From: Pseudomonas sp. NFIX28
Lineage (GTDB): Bacteria > Pseudomonadota > Gammaproteobacteria > Pseudomonadales > Pseudomonadaceae
Direction of reading: 5' to 3'
NCBI RefSeq assembly: GCF_900107395.1
Contig: NZ_FNPW01000011.1
Span: 124,001-188,000 of the forward strand
Length of the DNA stretch: 64,000 nt
Made by a program: the position numbers and the translations under genes. This document shows, piece by piece, positions 1-8,448 of this stretch. How positions within the stretch are numbered: position 1 is the stretch's first letter; each line of letters begins with the position of its first letter. Below the pieces are notes generated by a model. It made no database searches. It saw only the letters and a list, made by a program, of their open reading frames with translations, and was not told the origin of the DNA.

Positions 1-103
1 TCCCCACCACGTTGATGTTCAGCGGATCGTGCCGGGGAAACAGCGCGCAGGCGCTCAGGCTGAGCAACAGCAGGGAAAGGGCGAGGCCGAGGAATCTGCG
101 CAT
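1..103 (-). CDS. Lipoprotein N-terminus (partial), possibly LEA type 2 family
   Basis: Only the first 34 codons are inside the window; the rest lies off the left edge. The start is ATG at 103. The peptide begins with two arginines, a Leu-rich hydrophobic core and the lipobox LSAC, so it should be exported, processed by signal peptidase II and lipidated at Cys19. The few mature residues after the lipobox (FPRHDPLNINVVG) resemble the start of Pseudomonas LEA type 2 (water-stress domain) lipoproteins, but that is from memory and rests on a very short stretch. Confidence 0.65.
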   Translation of the reverse strand, partial: MRRFLGLALSLLLLSLSACALFPRHDPLNINVVG

Positions 104-190
104 TGAAAGCTCTCTGCGTGAATGGAGGCAGTGCTGAATCTAGCGCGCCCTGGCCGTCGCCACAAACCGGGGGTGTTTGCCGGGTAGCTC

Positions 191-366
191 TTTTGTAGGA
201 GCCAGGCTTGCCGGCGATAAGGCCGGCAGGCCTGGTAACGTGCTTGAGGCCAGCCGTCTGCCGGTGTCGCCGCCGACGCCATCGCGAGCGAGCTGCGCTC
301 CCTACAGACGCTGGTTTGGCGGTGCGGCTAATGGCGGCATCGCGAGCAAGCTTCGCTCCTACAGCA
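191..366. repeat. Cluster of REP-type palindromes
   Basis: This non-coding stretch holds three variants of the common Pseudomonas REP unit. One reads GTAGGAGCCAGGCTTGCCGG near 195. The other two contain ATCGCGAGC followed by GCTCC(C)TACAG and lie at about 280-307 and 339-365. It occupies most of the gap between the lipoprotein gene and the permease gene. Such elements are non-autonomous palindromes usually moved by RAYT transposases; no RAYT gene is in this window. Confidence 0.8.
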
Positions 367-401
367 GCAGTTCGTGCGAGCGTCCTAGAAAAAACGCAGG
401 G

Positions 402-1841
402 TCAGGCGTTGGCCTTGGGGCTTACATCCGGGTCTTGCATGACCTTGAGCGTCGCCGCTTCCGGGTCGAATTCGTCTTCTTCCAGCTCCATGAATTCTTC
501 CGGCAGGAAGATGTTCAGCAGGATCGCGCACATCGCGCCGACGGTGATCGGCGACTCGAAAATGTTGTGCAGCGCCTTGGGCAGCTCGCGCAACACTTCC
601 GGCACCGCCGCCACGCCCAGGCCCATCCCCAGGGAGATCGCCACGATCAGCACGTTGCGTCGGTGCAGCCCGGCTTCGGCGAGGATCTTGATCCCGGCCA
701 CGGCCACGGTGCCGAACATGATCAGGGTGGCGCCGCCCAGCACCGGCTTGGGCATCAGTTGCAGCACCGCGCCGATTACCGGGAACAACCCTAGCAGTAC
801 CAGCAGGCCGGCGATGAAGTACGCCACGTAGCGGCTGGCCACGCCGGTCAGCTGAATCACCCCGTTGTTCTGGGCGAAGGTGACCATCGGCAGGCTGTTG
901 AACACCGCCGCCACCATCGAGTTGAAACCGTCGGCCAGCAGGCCGGACTTGATGCGCTTGATGTACAGCGGGCCCTTGACCGGCTGCTGGGAAATCATCG
1001 AGTTGGCGGTCAGGTCGCCGGCCGCTTCCAGGGGCGAGATGAGGAAGATCACCGCCAGCGGAATGAAGGCGATCAGGTCGAAGGAAAAGCCGTACTTGAA
1101 CGGCACCGGCACGCTGACCATCGGCACGTCCGGCATCGCCGCCATGTCGACCCGACCCAGCAGCCAGGCGACCACGAAGCCCAGGGTCAGGCCGATGACG
1201 ATCGAGCCCAGGCGCAGCATCGGGTGACTGAAGCGGTTGAGCACCACGATGGTCAGCAGCACCAGGGCCGCCAGCCCCAGGTTGCTGGCGGCGCCCAGGT
1301 CCGGCGCGCCGAAGCCGCCGGCCATGTCGGTGACCGCTACCTTGATCAGCGACAGGCCCATCAGGGTGATGATGGTGCCGGTGACCACGGGGGTGATCAG
1401 CTTGCGCAGCTTGCCGATGAACTGGCTGAGGAACATCTCGATAAAGGCCGCGCAGAAGCAGATGCCGAAGATGGTCGAGAGGATTTCTTCGTTGCTGCCG
1501 CCGCGCCCCTTGACCATCAGGCCGGCGCTGAGCAGCACGCTGATAAAGGAAAAGCTGGTGCCCTGCACGCACAGCAGGCCGGAACCGATCGGCCCCAGGC
1601 GCCGGGCCTGGACGAAGGTGCCCAGGCCCGAGACGAACAGCGCCATGCTGATCAGGTAGGGCGTTTCGTTCTGCAGGCCCAGCACGCCGCCGAAGATCAG
1701 GGTCGGCGAAATGATGCCGACAAAGCTTGCCAGCACGTGTTGCAGCGCGGCGAAGATTGCCGCGCTGAAATGCGGGCGGTCCTCCAGGCCATAGATCAGG
1801 TCGGACTTGTAGCGCGGCGTGGAGCGATCAGGTGCGGTCAT
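402..1841 (-). CDS. NCS2 family xanthine/uracil permease
   Basis: This is a 479-aa inner-membrane nucleobase:cation symporter of the NCS2 (UraA/XanP/UacT) family, importing xanthine, uric acid or uracil with a proton or sodium. The sequence shows about 12-14 hydrophobic segments, the family block GPIGSGLLCVQGTSFSF near residue 95 and the conserved C-terminal half with PVLGGATLIMFG. I start at ATG 1841 (MTAPDRSTPRYKSDLIYGLE), which matches the usual length. An in-frame ATG at 1877 would add 12 residues. It is monocistronic, with a REP cluster downstream. The exact substrate cannot be fixed from sequence. Confidence 0.88.
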   Translation of the reverse strand: MTAPDRSTPRYKSDLIYGLEDRPHFSAAIFAALQHVLASFVGIISPTLIFGGVLGLQNETPYLISMALFVSGLGTFVQARRLGPIGSGLLCVQGTSFSFISVLLSAGLMVKGRGGSNEEILSTIFGICFCAAFIEMFLSQFIGKLRKLITPVVTGTIITLMGLSLIKVAVTDMAGGFGAPDLGAASNLGLAALVLLTIVVLNRFSHPMLRLGSIVIGLTLGFVVAWLLGRVDMAAMPDVPMVSVPVPFKYGFSFDLIAFIPLAVIFLISPLEAAGDLTANSMISQQPVKGPLYIKRIKSGLLADGFNSMVAAVFNSLPMVTFAQNNGVIQLTGVASRYVAYFIAGLLVLLGLFPVIGAVLQLMPKPVLGGATLIMFGTVAVAGIKILAEAGLHRRNVLIVAISLGMGLGVAAVPEVLRELPKALHNIFESPITVGAMCAILLNIFLPEEFMELEEDEFDPEAATLKVMQDPDVSPKANA

Positions 1842-2034
1842 GGGAAAAAGCCTGCCAATGACGTGTCGATAGGGCATGAAACACGTGGAGAAAGGGCGCG
1901 ACGCGGGCTGTCGGAGGGACGTAAGGCAAAATCTGCGGACCCGGTCAGAAAAATGGAGGCGCAGGATGCCAGAAAGGTGGCTGGGTCAGAAGGGCTGACA
2001 GCGTCGTGGTGGAAAACTTCGGCGAAGCATTAAA

Positions 2035-2053
2035 GATACTGTTTCTCATTTAC
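2035..2053. promoter_or_regulatory. Fur-box-like site before the fecI-like gene
   Basis: GATACTGTTTCTCATTTAC matches the 19-bp consensus GATAATGATAATCATTATC at 13 positions. It lies 44 bp upstream of the sigma-factor start, where ferric Fur would block transcription. This placement is expected for an iron-starvation sigma factor. It is a visual match only. Confidence 0.6.
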
Positions 2054-2096
2054 GCTTGTGAAATAATCCCGCCCCCCGAAACCCGGACCGCCCGCG

Positions 2097-2606
2097 ATGT
2101 TGCCCACGCCCAGCCTGCTGCTGAGTTTTCAGGAGCACTACGACGACCTGCTGAAGTTCCTGACCCGGCGCATGAGCGACCGCCAGCGGGCCGCCGACGT
2201 CGCCCAGGAAACCTACCTCAAGTTGCTCAAGGTCGATCAGGCGTTGGCGGTGCACAACGATCGCAGCTTTATCTTCCGCGTTGCCGGCAACCTGGCCATC
2301 GACACCCTGCGGCGCGAACAGCGCCTGGCGGCCAACCTCAGCGACGGCCAGGACCACGCCGAAGCCATAGATCCGGCGCCGGCCCCGGAAGCTGCGCTGC
2401 TGGCCACGGAACGCTTGTCGCTGCTCGACGAGGCCTTGCAGCAACTTTCCGAAAATGCCCGCCAGGCCTTGCTGCTCAACCGCATCGATGGCCTGACCCA
2501 GGCGCAGATCGCAGTCCGGCTGGGTGTTTCCGAAAGCATGGTGGCAAAATACATCGGCCAGGCCCTGCGCCATTGCCGCGACTGGTTGAAACATCACCAT
2601 GCGTGA
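2097..2606 (+). CDS. ECF sigma factor, FecI-like (iron starvation)
   Basis: This is a 169-aa extracytoplasmic-function sigma factor of the FecI group. Region 2 spans roughly residues 10-75 (core binding and -10 recognition, with DVAQETYLKLL and NLAIDTLRREQR), and region 4 spans about 110-160 with an HTH ending in GVSESMVAKYIGQAL. It should direct RNA polymerase to the downstream TonB-receptor gene when the receptor signals through the FecR-like protein. It overlaps the next gene by 8 bp (ATGCGTGA), so the two are translationally coupled. A Fur-like box sits upstream. Confidence 0.92.
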   Translation: MLPTPSLLLSFQEHYDDLLKFLTRRMSDRQRAADVAQETYLKLLKVDQALAVHNDRSFIFRVAGNLAIDTLRREQRLAANLSDGQDHAEAIDPAPAPEAALLATERLSLLDEALQQLSENARQALLLNRIDGLTQAQIAVRLGVSESMVAKYIGQALRHCRDWLKHHHA

Positions 2607-3570
2607 ATCCTCCCATCCAGCCGAAGCCCCCATGACCGAATCGCCGATGAACGAGCACCCGGACAGCCTCGAAGATGCCGCCCTTGACTGGCTGATGCTG
2701 CTCAATTCGGGCCAGGCCAGCGCCGCCCAGCGCATGGAATATCAACGCTGGCGCCAGGCCAGCCCGGCCCATGCCGCCGCCGCGGACGAAGCGCAACAGC
2801 TGTGGGCCGACCTGGGCATGACGGCTACCGCGCGGCAGCATGCGGCCACCGTGCCGGCCCCCCGCAAGATCCGGCGCCGCTGGCCGGCCCTGGCTGCTTC
2901 GCTGGTGCTGGCGGTGGCTGGTTACGGCGGCTGGCAGCAGTGGCCCGCCTTGAGTTCCGACTATCACACCGGCGTCGGCGAGCAGCAGCGGATCACCCTG
3001 GCCGACGGCTCCGTCGTCACCCTCAACAGCGCCAGCGCCTTGTCGGTCGCCTACTCGGGCGAGGAGCGCCGGGTGGTTTTGCAGGCCGGCGAAGCGCTGT
3101 TCGAGCCGTTGGCCGAGGCCCGGCCGTTCGTGGTCAGCGTCGGCGACGAGCATTTGCAGAGCGCCGCCAGCGCCTTCAGCGTGCGCCGCGACGGCAGCGC
3201 GCTGACCCTGGTGGTGCGGGCCGGGCAGGTGCGGCTCAGCGGTGCCCACTCGCCGGTGCTGGTGCAGGCCGACCAGCGCCTGCAACAACGTGCCGGCCAG
3301 CCGCTGCTGGCGCAGCAGGCGGTGGATGCCGCCAGCCTCACGGCCTGGCAGCGCGGCAAACTGATCTTCAACGGCCGGCCGCTGGGGGAGGTGATCGCCG
3401 AGCTGGAGCGTTACCAGCACGGGCGCATCCTGATTTCCGACACCCAGCTGGCGGCGCTGCCGGTCAGTGGCGTCTTCGACCTCGACGACCCGCAAGGGCT
3501 GTTGCGCACCCTCGAACAGCGCTACCCGCTCAAGGTCACCTACCTGCCATGGCTGGCGGTGCTGCACTGA
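2599..3570 (+). CDS. FecR-like transmembrane sigma regulator
   Basis: This 323-aa protein passes the receptor signal across the inner membrane and controls the adjacent sigma factor. An N-terminal cytoplasmic FecR/DUF4880 segment (about residues 24-70, with ALDWLMLLNSG) is followed by one membrane helix at about 93-110. The periplasmic FecR domain (about 120-215, with HTGVGEQQRITLADGSVVTL) comes next, then a C-terminal STN-contacting region. Its start overlaps the sigma gene by 8 bp. The receptor gene begins 110 bp downstream, after a second Fur-like site. The order sigma-FecR-receptor is the classical cell-surface signalling arrangement. Confidence 0.92.
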   Translation: MRESSHPAEAPMTESPMNEHPDSLEDAALDWLMLLNSGQASAAQRMEYQRWRQASPAHAAAADEAQQLWADLGMTATARQHAATVPAPRKIRRRWPALAASLVLAVAGYGGWQQWPALSSDYHTGVGEQQRITLADGSVVTLNSASALSVAYSGEERRVVLQAGEALFEPLAEARPFVVSVGDEHLQSAASAFSVRRDGSALTLVVRAGQVRLSGAHSPVLVQADQRLQQRAGQPLLAQQAVDAASLTAWQRGKLIFNGRPLGEVIAELERYQHGRILISDTQLAALPVSGVFDLDDPQGLLRTLEQRYPLKVTYLPWLAVLH

Positions 3571-3629
3571 GGAAAATTTTTTCCGTGGGGCACTGCAAGT
3601 TCTTCCCGGCGAGATCGTCGTAGTGAGAC

Positions 3630-3649
3630 TGAGAAGAAAATCATTCTCA
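3630..3649. promoter_or_regulatory. Fur-box-like inverted repeat before the TonB receptor
   Basis: TGAGAAGAAAATCATTCTCA has perfect 6-bp arms (TGAGAA / TTCTCA) and contains the ATCATT core of the Fur consensus. It lies 31 bp before the receptor start. It suggests that the receptor is controlled by Fur directly as well as through the sigma factor. Confidence 0.6.
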
Positions 3650-3680
3650 TTGACGTATTCAACGGGTCGGGAAGAAACAC

Positions 3681-6182
3681 GTGAAAGCTATGTTCAAGCA
3701 GTTGGCATTCAAGCAAGCGACGAAGTCCACAGCATCGACAGCGCAGCGCGGCGGCAATGGGGTGCGCCGCACGTTATTGGCCCAGGCGGTGGTCGCCGGC
3801 CTGTTCGCTCCCTTGTTGGCGCAGGCCCAGAACAGCGATGCCGGCCAGGGCGCCAGCGATCTCAAGCAAAGCGCCAGCGCTCAGGAGCGCCTGGTGACCC
3901 TGGCCTTGCCCGCGCAACCGCTGGACCTGGCCCTGACCCGCTTCGCCGACCAGGCCGGCCTGCACCTGCTGTACACCACCGCCGACGTCGAGGGCCTGCA
4001 AGCGCCGGCGCTGAACGGCCAGGTCAGCGTGACCCAGGCCTTGCAGACGCTGCTGGCCGGCAGCGGCATGAGCTGGCAGTTCAGCGACGCACGCACGGTA
4101 ATCCTGCGCCGCGCCGCGGCTCCGGCGACGAGCCTCAACCTCAAGCCGATCGAAGTCAGCGTCGCCTCGCGTACCAGCACCGCCATCAGCGAGATTCCCG
4201 GCACGGTGTGGGTGGTCGACCAGACCCAGCTGCGCGAACAACTGCAAACCGGAGTCAGCCTCAAGGAGGCCATTGGCAAGCTGGTGCCGGGCCTCGACCT
4301 GGCGCCCGAAGGCCGCAGCAACTACGGCCAGAACATGCGCGGGCGCAGTGTGTTGGTGATGATCGACGGGGTCAGCCAGAACAGTTCGCGCGAATTGTCG
4401 CGGCAGTTCGACAGCATCTCGCCCTTTAACGTCGAGCGCGTCGAAGTGCTGTCCGGCGCCAGCGCTATCTATGGCGGCGGCGCCACCGGCGGCATCATCA
4501 ATATCGTGACCAAGAAGGGCGAACCCGGCCCGGCGCGTTTCGAGACCCAGGTCGGCGCCAGCAGCGGTTTCAACAACAGCGACGACCTGAGCACCCGCGT
4601 CGCCCAGTCGGTGAGCGGCGGCAATGAGCGCATCAGCGGCCGCCTGGGCGTGGCGCTGGAGAAGAACGAAGCCTTCTATGACGGCGGCGGCGACCAGATC
4701 TTCATCGACAACACCCAGACCGACCTGCAATACAACCGCACCATCGACCTGATGGGCAGCCTGGCCATGCAGTTCGACGAGCAGCAGAGCCTGGACCTGC
4801 TGGCCCAGTACTACGATTCCGGCAACGACGGCAACACCGCCATCTACTTCCCCAACCTGAGCTACCAGAAGCCCTCGAACCTGGAAGACGCCGAGCTGCG
4901 CGGCGGTTATTCCACCGACCTGGAGCCACGCACCAAGCGCGTGCTGTTCAACGCCAACTACCACCACAACGATGTGCTGGGCCAGGACTTTTACCTGCAG
5001 GCGTCGTACCGCAAGGAAGACAACAATTTCTTCCCGTTCCCTTACTACAACACCGGCAAGCCCACCGGCTCCAAGGGCGTGTACTTTGCCGCCTCGCAGC
5101 AGAACTTCGAGGTCACCAGCCTCAAGGCGCTGTTCGCCAAGACTTTCAGCGACTTCAAGCTGACCTACGGCGTGGACCTGGACCGCGAACGCTTCAATGC
5201 CCAGCAGAGCGTGTTCGACCAGCGCACCTCGTCCGAGAGCGGCGGCCTGGACCTGGACACCGTCAGCAAGGCGCCGCGCTACCCCAGTTATCGGGTCGAT
5301 GGCCTGTCCGGCTATGCGCAGCTGGACTGGCACGCCACCGATAACCTGACGGTCTCCGGCGGTGCCCGGCGCCAGCAGATGGACGTCGAGGTCAGCGACT
5401 TCAAGGGCGTGCCGGGCGGCAACAACGACTACCAGGTCAACCTGTTCAACCTCGGCACCATCTACGACTTCAAGAACGGCCACCAGCTGTGGGTCAACTA
5501 CGGCGAAGGGTTCGATCTGCCGGACCCGGCCAAGTTCTACGGCAAACCGGGGCTGAGCGTGGACGACAACCCGCTGGCGGGGATCAAGAGCCGGCAGGTG
5601 GAGACCGGCTGGCGCTACTCGGACAGCGACTGGGATGCCCAGGCGGCGCTGTATTACATCTGGTCGGACAAGGTCATCACCACCGACAGCGCGACCCTGA
5701 CCATCGACGTGGTCGATAAGAAGAGCCGCGACTACGGCTTCGAAGGCGCCTTGACCCGTCACTTCGCCAGCAGCTGGGAGGCGGGCAGCACCCTGCACCT
5801 GGTGCGCTCCGAGGAAGAGGACGCCAGCGGCGACTGGATCAAGCGCGACGCGCGGTACGCCTCGCTGTCCAAATCCACCGCCTTTGTCGGCTGGAAGGGC
5901 GACCGCAGCAGTGCGCGCCTGCAAGGCAACCATGCCTTTACCCTCAAGGACGACGCCGACCACACCATCGACGGCTATACCACCTTCGACCTGCTGGGCA
6001 GCCACGACACGGCGTTCGGCACCTTCAGCGGCGGCATCCAGAACCTGCTGGACAAGCAATACAGCACCGTCTGGGGCCAGCGCGCCAAGCTGTTCTACTC
6101 GCCGACCTACGGGCCGGAATACCTGTACGACTACCAGGGCCGCGGCCGCACCTACACCTTGAGCTGGTCGATGGCCTACTGA
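3681..6182 (+). CDS. TonB-dependent transducer, IutA-like ferric hydroxamate receptor
   Basis: This 833-aa outer-membrane receptor has a long signal peptide (cleavage near residue 50, AQAQ). A periplasmic STN signalling domain (about 76-135) talks to the FecR-like protein. A plug with a MRGRSVLVMIDGV block and GGATGGIINIVTKK follows, then a 22-strand barrel ending in an aromatic residue. The body and C-terminus (TVWGQRAKLFYSPTYGPEYL, then DYQGRGRTYTLSWSM) closely resemble enterobacterial IutA, the aerobactin receptor. A citrate-hydroxamate xenosiderophore such as aerobactin, schizokinen or rhizobactin is therefore the likely ligand. The GTG at 3681 is used; an ATG three codons later is an alternative. 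Its stop overlaps the convergent LysR gene by 7 bp. No siderophore synthesis genes are nearby. Confidence 0.9.
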   Translation: MKAMFKQLAFKQATKSTASTAQRGGNGVRRTLLAQAVVAGLFAPLLAQAQNSDAGQGASDLKQSASAQERLVTLALPAQPLDLALTRFADQAGLHLLYTTADVEGLQAPALNGQVSVTQALQTLLAGSGMSWQFSDARTVILRRAAAPATSLNLKPIEVSVASRTSTAISEIPGTVWVVDQTQLREQLQTGVSLKEAIGKLVPGLDLAPEGRSNYGQNMRGRSVLVMIDGVSQNSSRELSRQFDSISPFNVERVEVLSGASAIYGGGATGGIINIVTKKGEPGPARFETQVGASSGFNNSDDLSTRVAQSVSGGNERISGRLGVALEKNEAFYDGGGDQIFIDNTQTDLQYNRTIDLMGSLAMQFDEQQSLDLLAQYYDSGNDGNTAIYFPNLSYQKPSNLEDAELRGGYSTDLEPRTKRVLFNANYHHNDVLGQDFYLQASYRKEDNNFFPFPYYNTGKPTGSKGVYFAASQQNFEVTSLKALFAKTFSDFKLTYGVDLDRERFNAQQSVFDQRTSSESGGLDLDTVSKAPRYPSYRVDGLSGYAQLDWHATDNLTVSGGARRQQMDVEVSDFKGVPGGNNDYQVNLFNLGTIYDFKNGHQLWVNYGEGFDLPDPAKFYGKPGLSVDDNPLAGIKSRQVETGWRYSDSDWDAQAALYYIWSDKVITTDSATLTIDVVDKKSRDYGFEGALTRHFASSWEAGSTLHLVRSEEEDASGDWIKRDARYASLSKSTAFVGWKGDRSSARLQGNHAFTLKDDADHTIDGYTTFDLLGSHDTAFGTFSGGIQNLLDKQYSTVWGQRAKLFYSPTYGPEYLYDYQGRGRTYTLSWSMAY

Positions 6183-7081
6183 GGCGGGGCGAAGGCGGCC
6201 AGCAGGTCTTGCTCGAAGGCCTGCTGGGCATCGCCGGGGGCCTGGGCGCGGTGGCGCGCCAGATAAAAACCCACGTCGTAGCTCAGGTCCTGCGGGCGCA
6301 GGGCCTTGAGCAAGCCTCGGTCTTCCCAGGTGCGGGCAAAGTGGCTGGGCAGGTAGCCGATGTGCTGGCCCGAGAGAATGAAGGTCAGCGTCGCCTCGAC
6401 CTGCTGTGAACAAGCCGAGCCGGGAACACCCGACAGCGGCTCATGGTTTTTCAGCAGCCGGTAGCCGTGGTCGACCTTGTCGGCGCGCTGCAGGGCTTGC
6501 AGGTCCGGGTTGGCCTCGGCGAACAGCGGATGGCCGCGGCCGCAGTACAGGTGCTGGGTTTCGCTGAACAGCTGCTGGTAATCGAAGGCGTGCTGCACCC
6601 TGGAGAAATAGCCGATGGCCAGGTCCAGGCGATGCTGCAACAGCAGGCGCTCCATCTCGCCGGTCATGGCGCTGATCATCTCGATGCGCACCGACTGGTC
6701 ACGCTGGCGAAAGCGCCGGATCGCCTCGGCGACGTTCTGCAGCACCCCTGGGTCGAGCGCCTCCGACAGGCCCAGGCGCACCTCGCCGAGCAAACGCCCG
6801 GCCACGCCGTTGGACTGCTGGCGAAACTGCTCGATGGACTTGAACAAGCCGCGGGTCGCCAGCAGCAACTGCTCGCCCTTGGGCGTCAGGCCAAAGCCAG
6901 CCTTGCCGCGATTGCACAGGCGATAGCCGAGGCGGGTCTCCAGCTTGGCCATCTGCTGGCTGATGCTCGACTGGCTGAGCCCCAGTTCGCCCTGGGCGGC
7001 GCTGAAGCCGCCGCATTCGACCACGCAGGCGAACAGGCGCAGCAGGTGCAGGTCGAGGTCGTGCAATTGGCCGAGCATCAA
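6176..7081 (-). CDS. LysR-family transcriptional regulator
   Basis: This is a 301-aa LysR regulator with a winged HTH at residues 8-65 (FACVVECGGFSAAQGELGLS, then SSISQQMAKLETRLGYRLC) and a substrate-binding fold after residue 92. It is transcribed divergently from the agmatinase gene with 147 bp between starts, the usual layout for a LysR regulator and its target. It may control agmatine or polyamine breakdown; that is inference from position only. ATG codons at 7081 and 7078 are both possible. Confidence 0.88.
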   Translation of the reverse strand: MMLGQLHDLDLHLLRLFACVVECGGFSAAQGELGLSQSSISQQMAKLETRLGYRLCNRGKAGFGLTPKGEQLLLATRGLFKSIEQFRQQSNGVAGRLLGEVRLGLSEALDPGVLQNVAEAIRRFRQRDQSVRIEMISAMTGEMERLLLQHRLDLAIGYFSRVQHAFDYQQLFSETQHLYCGRGHPLFAEANPDLQALQRADKVDHGYRLLKNHEPLSGVPGSACSQQVEATLTFILSGQHIGYLPSHFARTWEDRGLLKALRPQDLSYDVGFYLARHRAQAPGDAQQAFEQDLLAAFAPPQ

Positions 7082-7228
7082 ACATTACTCCGGGTGAATG
7101 TCAGGTTAATACGCTTGATATTTTTCCAATGTATCGGCCACGGCAAGCTGCTGCCACAGATTCCTCGAGGGCCGTCGGCACAGAGGTCTCTGTCACCGTT
7201 CGCAGCCGCCCAGCACAAGGACCGATCC

Positions 7229-8188
7229 ATGAATATCGCCAGCCGCAACGACCAGGCCCTGACCCGCGACAGCCTGTATGGCACCGCCGCCGAAAGCACC
7301 TACGCCGGCATCACCAGTTTTATGCGCCGCCGCTACAGCCGCGACCTGCGCGGCGTGGACGTGGCGGTCAGCGGCGTGCCGTTCGACACCGCCACCAGCA
7401 ACCGCCCCGGCGCGCGTTTCGGCCCACGGGGGATTCGCGCGGCTTCTGCCGGCATCGCCTGGGAACGCCACTGGCCCTGGGCCTTCGATCCGTTCGAGCA
7501 TTTGGCGGTGGTCGACTACGGCGACTGCGCCTTCGACTCCGGGGTGCCGCAGTCGGTGCCGCAGAGCATCGAGGAGCATGCCGAGCGGATCCTCGCCAGC
7601 GGCAGCGCGATGCTGACGTTCGGCGGCGACCATTTCATTACCTATCCGCTGCTCAAGGCTCATGCGCGCAAGCACGGGCCGCTGGCGTTGATTCATTTCG
7701 ACGCGCACAGCGATACCTGGCCGGACGAGGAGGGCAAGCGCATCGACCACGGCACCATGTTCTGGCATGCGGCCAGGGAAGGCCTGGTGGACCCGGCGCG
7801 TTCGGTGCAGATCGGCCTGCGCACCACCAACGACGATCACCAGGGTTTTGCCGTGCTGGATGCGCGGCAGGTGCACCGGCGTGGCTGCGAGGCCATTGTC
7901 GAGGCGATTCGCCAGCGGGTCGGCGAGCAGCCGGTGTACCTGACCTTCGACATCGATTGCCTGGACCCGGCCTTCGCCCCCGGCACCGGCACCCCGGTGT
8001 GCGGCGGCCTGAGTACGCTGCAGGCGCTGGAGATCCTCGGCGGCCTGCGCGGCATCAACCTGGTGGGCATGGACGTGGTGGAAGTCGCCCCGGCCTATGA
8101 CAGCGCGGAGATCACCTCGCTGGCGGCGGCCACCCTGGCGATGGAAATGCTCTGCCTGTATGCGGCGCGGCATAAGGTCGACCTGTAG
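7229..8188 (+). CDS. speB: Agmatinase
   Basis: This 319-aa ureohydrolase hydrolyses agmatine to putrescine and urea in the cytoplasm. The binuclear manganese ligands are visible in GGDHF, DAHSDTW and DIDCLDP. Long stretches match E. coli SpeB, for example QIGLRT, TFDIDCLDPAFAPGTGTPV and VGMDVVEVAPAYD. This fits agmatinase better than the guanidinobutyrase or guanidinopropionase branches, though those share the fold. The start ATG at 7229 follows ACAAGGACCGATCC; the reading frame continues far upstream only because it runs antisense to the LysR gene. Confidence 0.9.
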   Translation: MNIASRNDQALTRDSLYGTAAESTYAGITSFMRRRYSRDLRGVDVAVSGVPFDTATSNRPGARFGPRGIRAASAGIAWERHWPWAFDPFEHLAVVDYGDCAFDSGVPQSVPQSIEEHAERILASGSAMLTFGGDHFITYPLLKAHARKHGPLALIHFDAHSDTWPDEEGKRIDHGTMFWHAAREGLVDPARSVQIGLRTTNDDHQGFAVLDARQVHRRGCEAIVEAIRQRVGEQPVYLTFDIDCLDPAFAPGTGTPVCGGLSTLQALEILGGLRGINLVGMDVVEVAPAYDSAEITSLAAATLAMEMLCLYAARHKVDL

Positions 8189-8205
8189 GGCGGAAAGCGG
8201 GTGCG

Positions 8206-8332
8206 GGATTGCCGCAGATGTGCGTTTTGCGGCAACTGCGTTGCCGATCGCAGCCTCGCGGGCTCGGCAGCGGCTACGGACGCGCTGCCTTTGTAGCCGC
8301 AGCCGAGTCGGCGAGGCAGCGATCGAGCGCCA
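8206..8332. repeat. REP-type palindromic repeats
   Basis: The unit GATCGCAGCCTCGC...GGCAGCGGCTAC is followed by an inverted relative GTAGCCGCAGCCGA...GAGGCAGCGATCG. Together they form a head-to-tail REP pair between speB and the WYL regulator. No gene is seen in the 260-bp gap. Confidence 0.75.
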
Positions 8333-8448
8333 AGCGCTGGCCAAACCAGACACCGCGTTTCTCCAGCAAGGTCAGAGTTCGCTACTGACAGATCCTGACA
8401 GGGGGCTCTGCTAAGCTGCGCCGATCCTTCCTTGTCGAGCCTGATGCC

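Noticed and set aside
3571..3629. FecI-type -35/-10 promoter before the receptor gene
   Set aside because: GGAAAA and CGTC elements occur but about 40 bp apart, too far for a promoter. No convincing pair could be fixed by eye.
3774..6413. 879-aa open frame on the minus strand
   Set aside because: It is exactly antisense to the TonB receptor gene, and its product is a low-complexity Val/Ala/Gly string with no family signature. It reflects high-GC third-position bias.
6443..7228. In-frame extension of speB upstream to 6443
   Set aside because: It runs antisense through the LysR gene. Agmatinases start at the ATG at 7229, and the extension has no homology.
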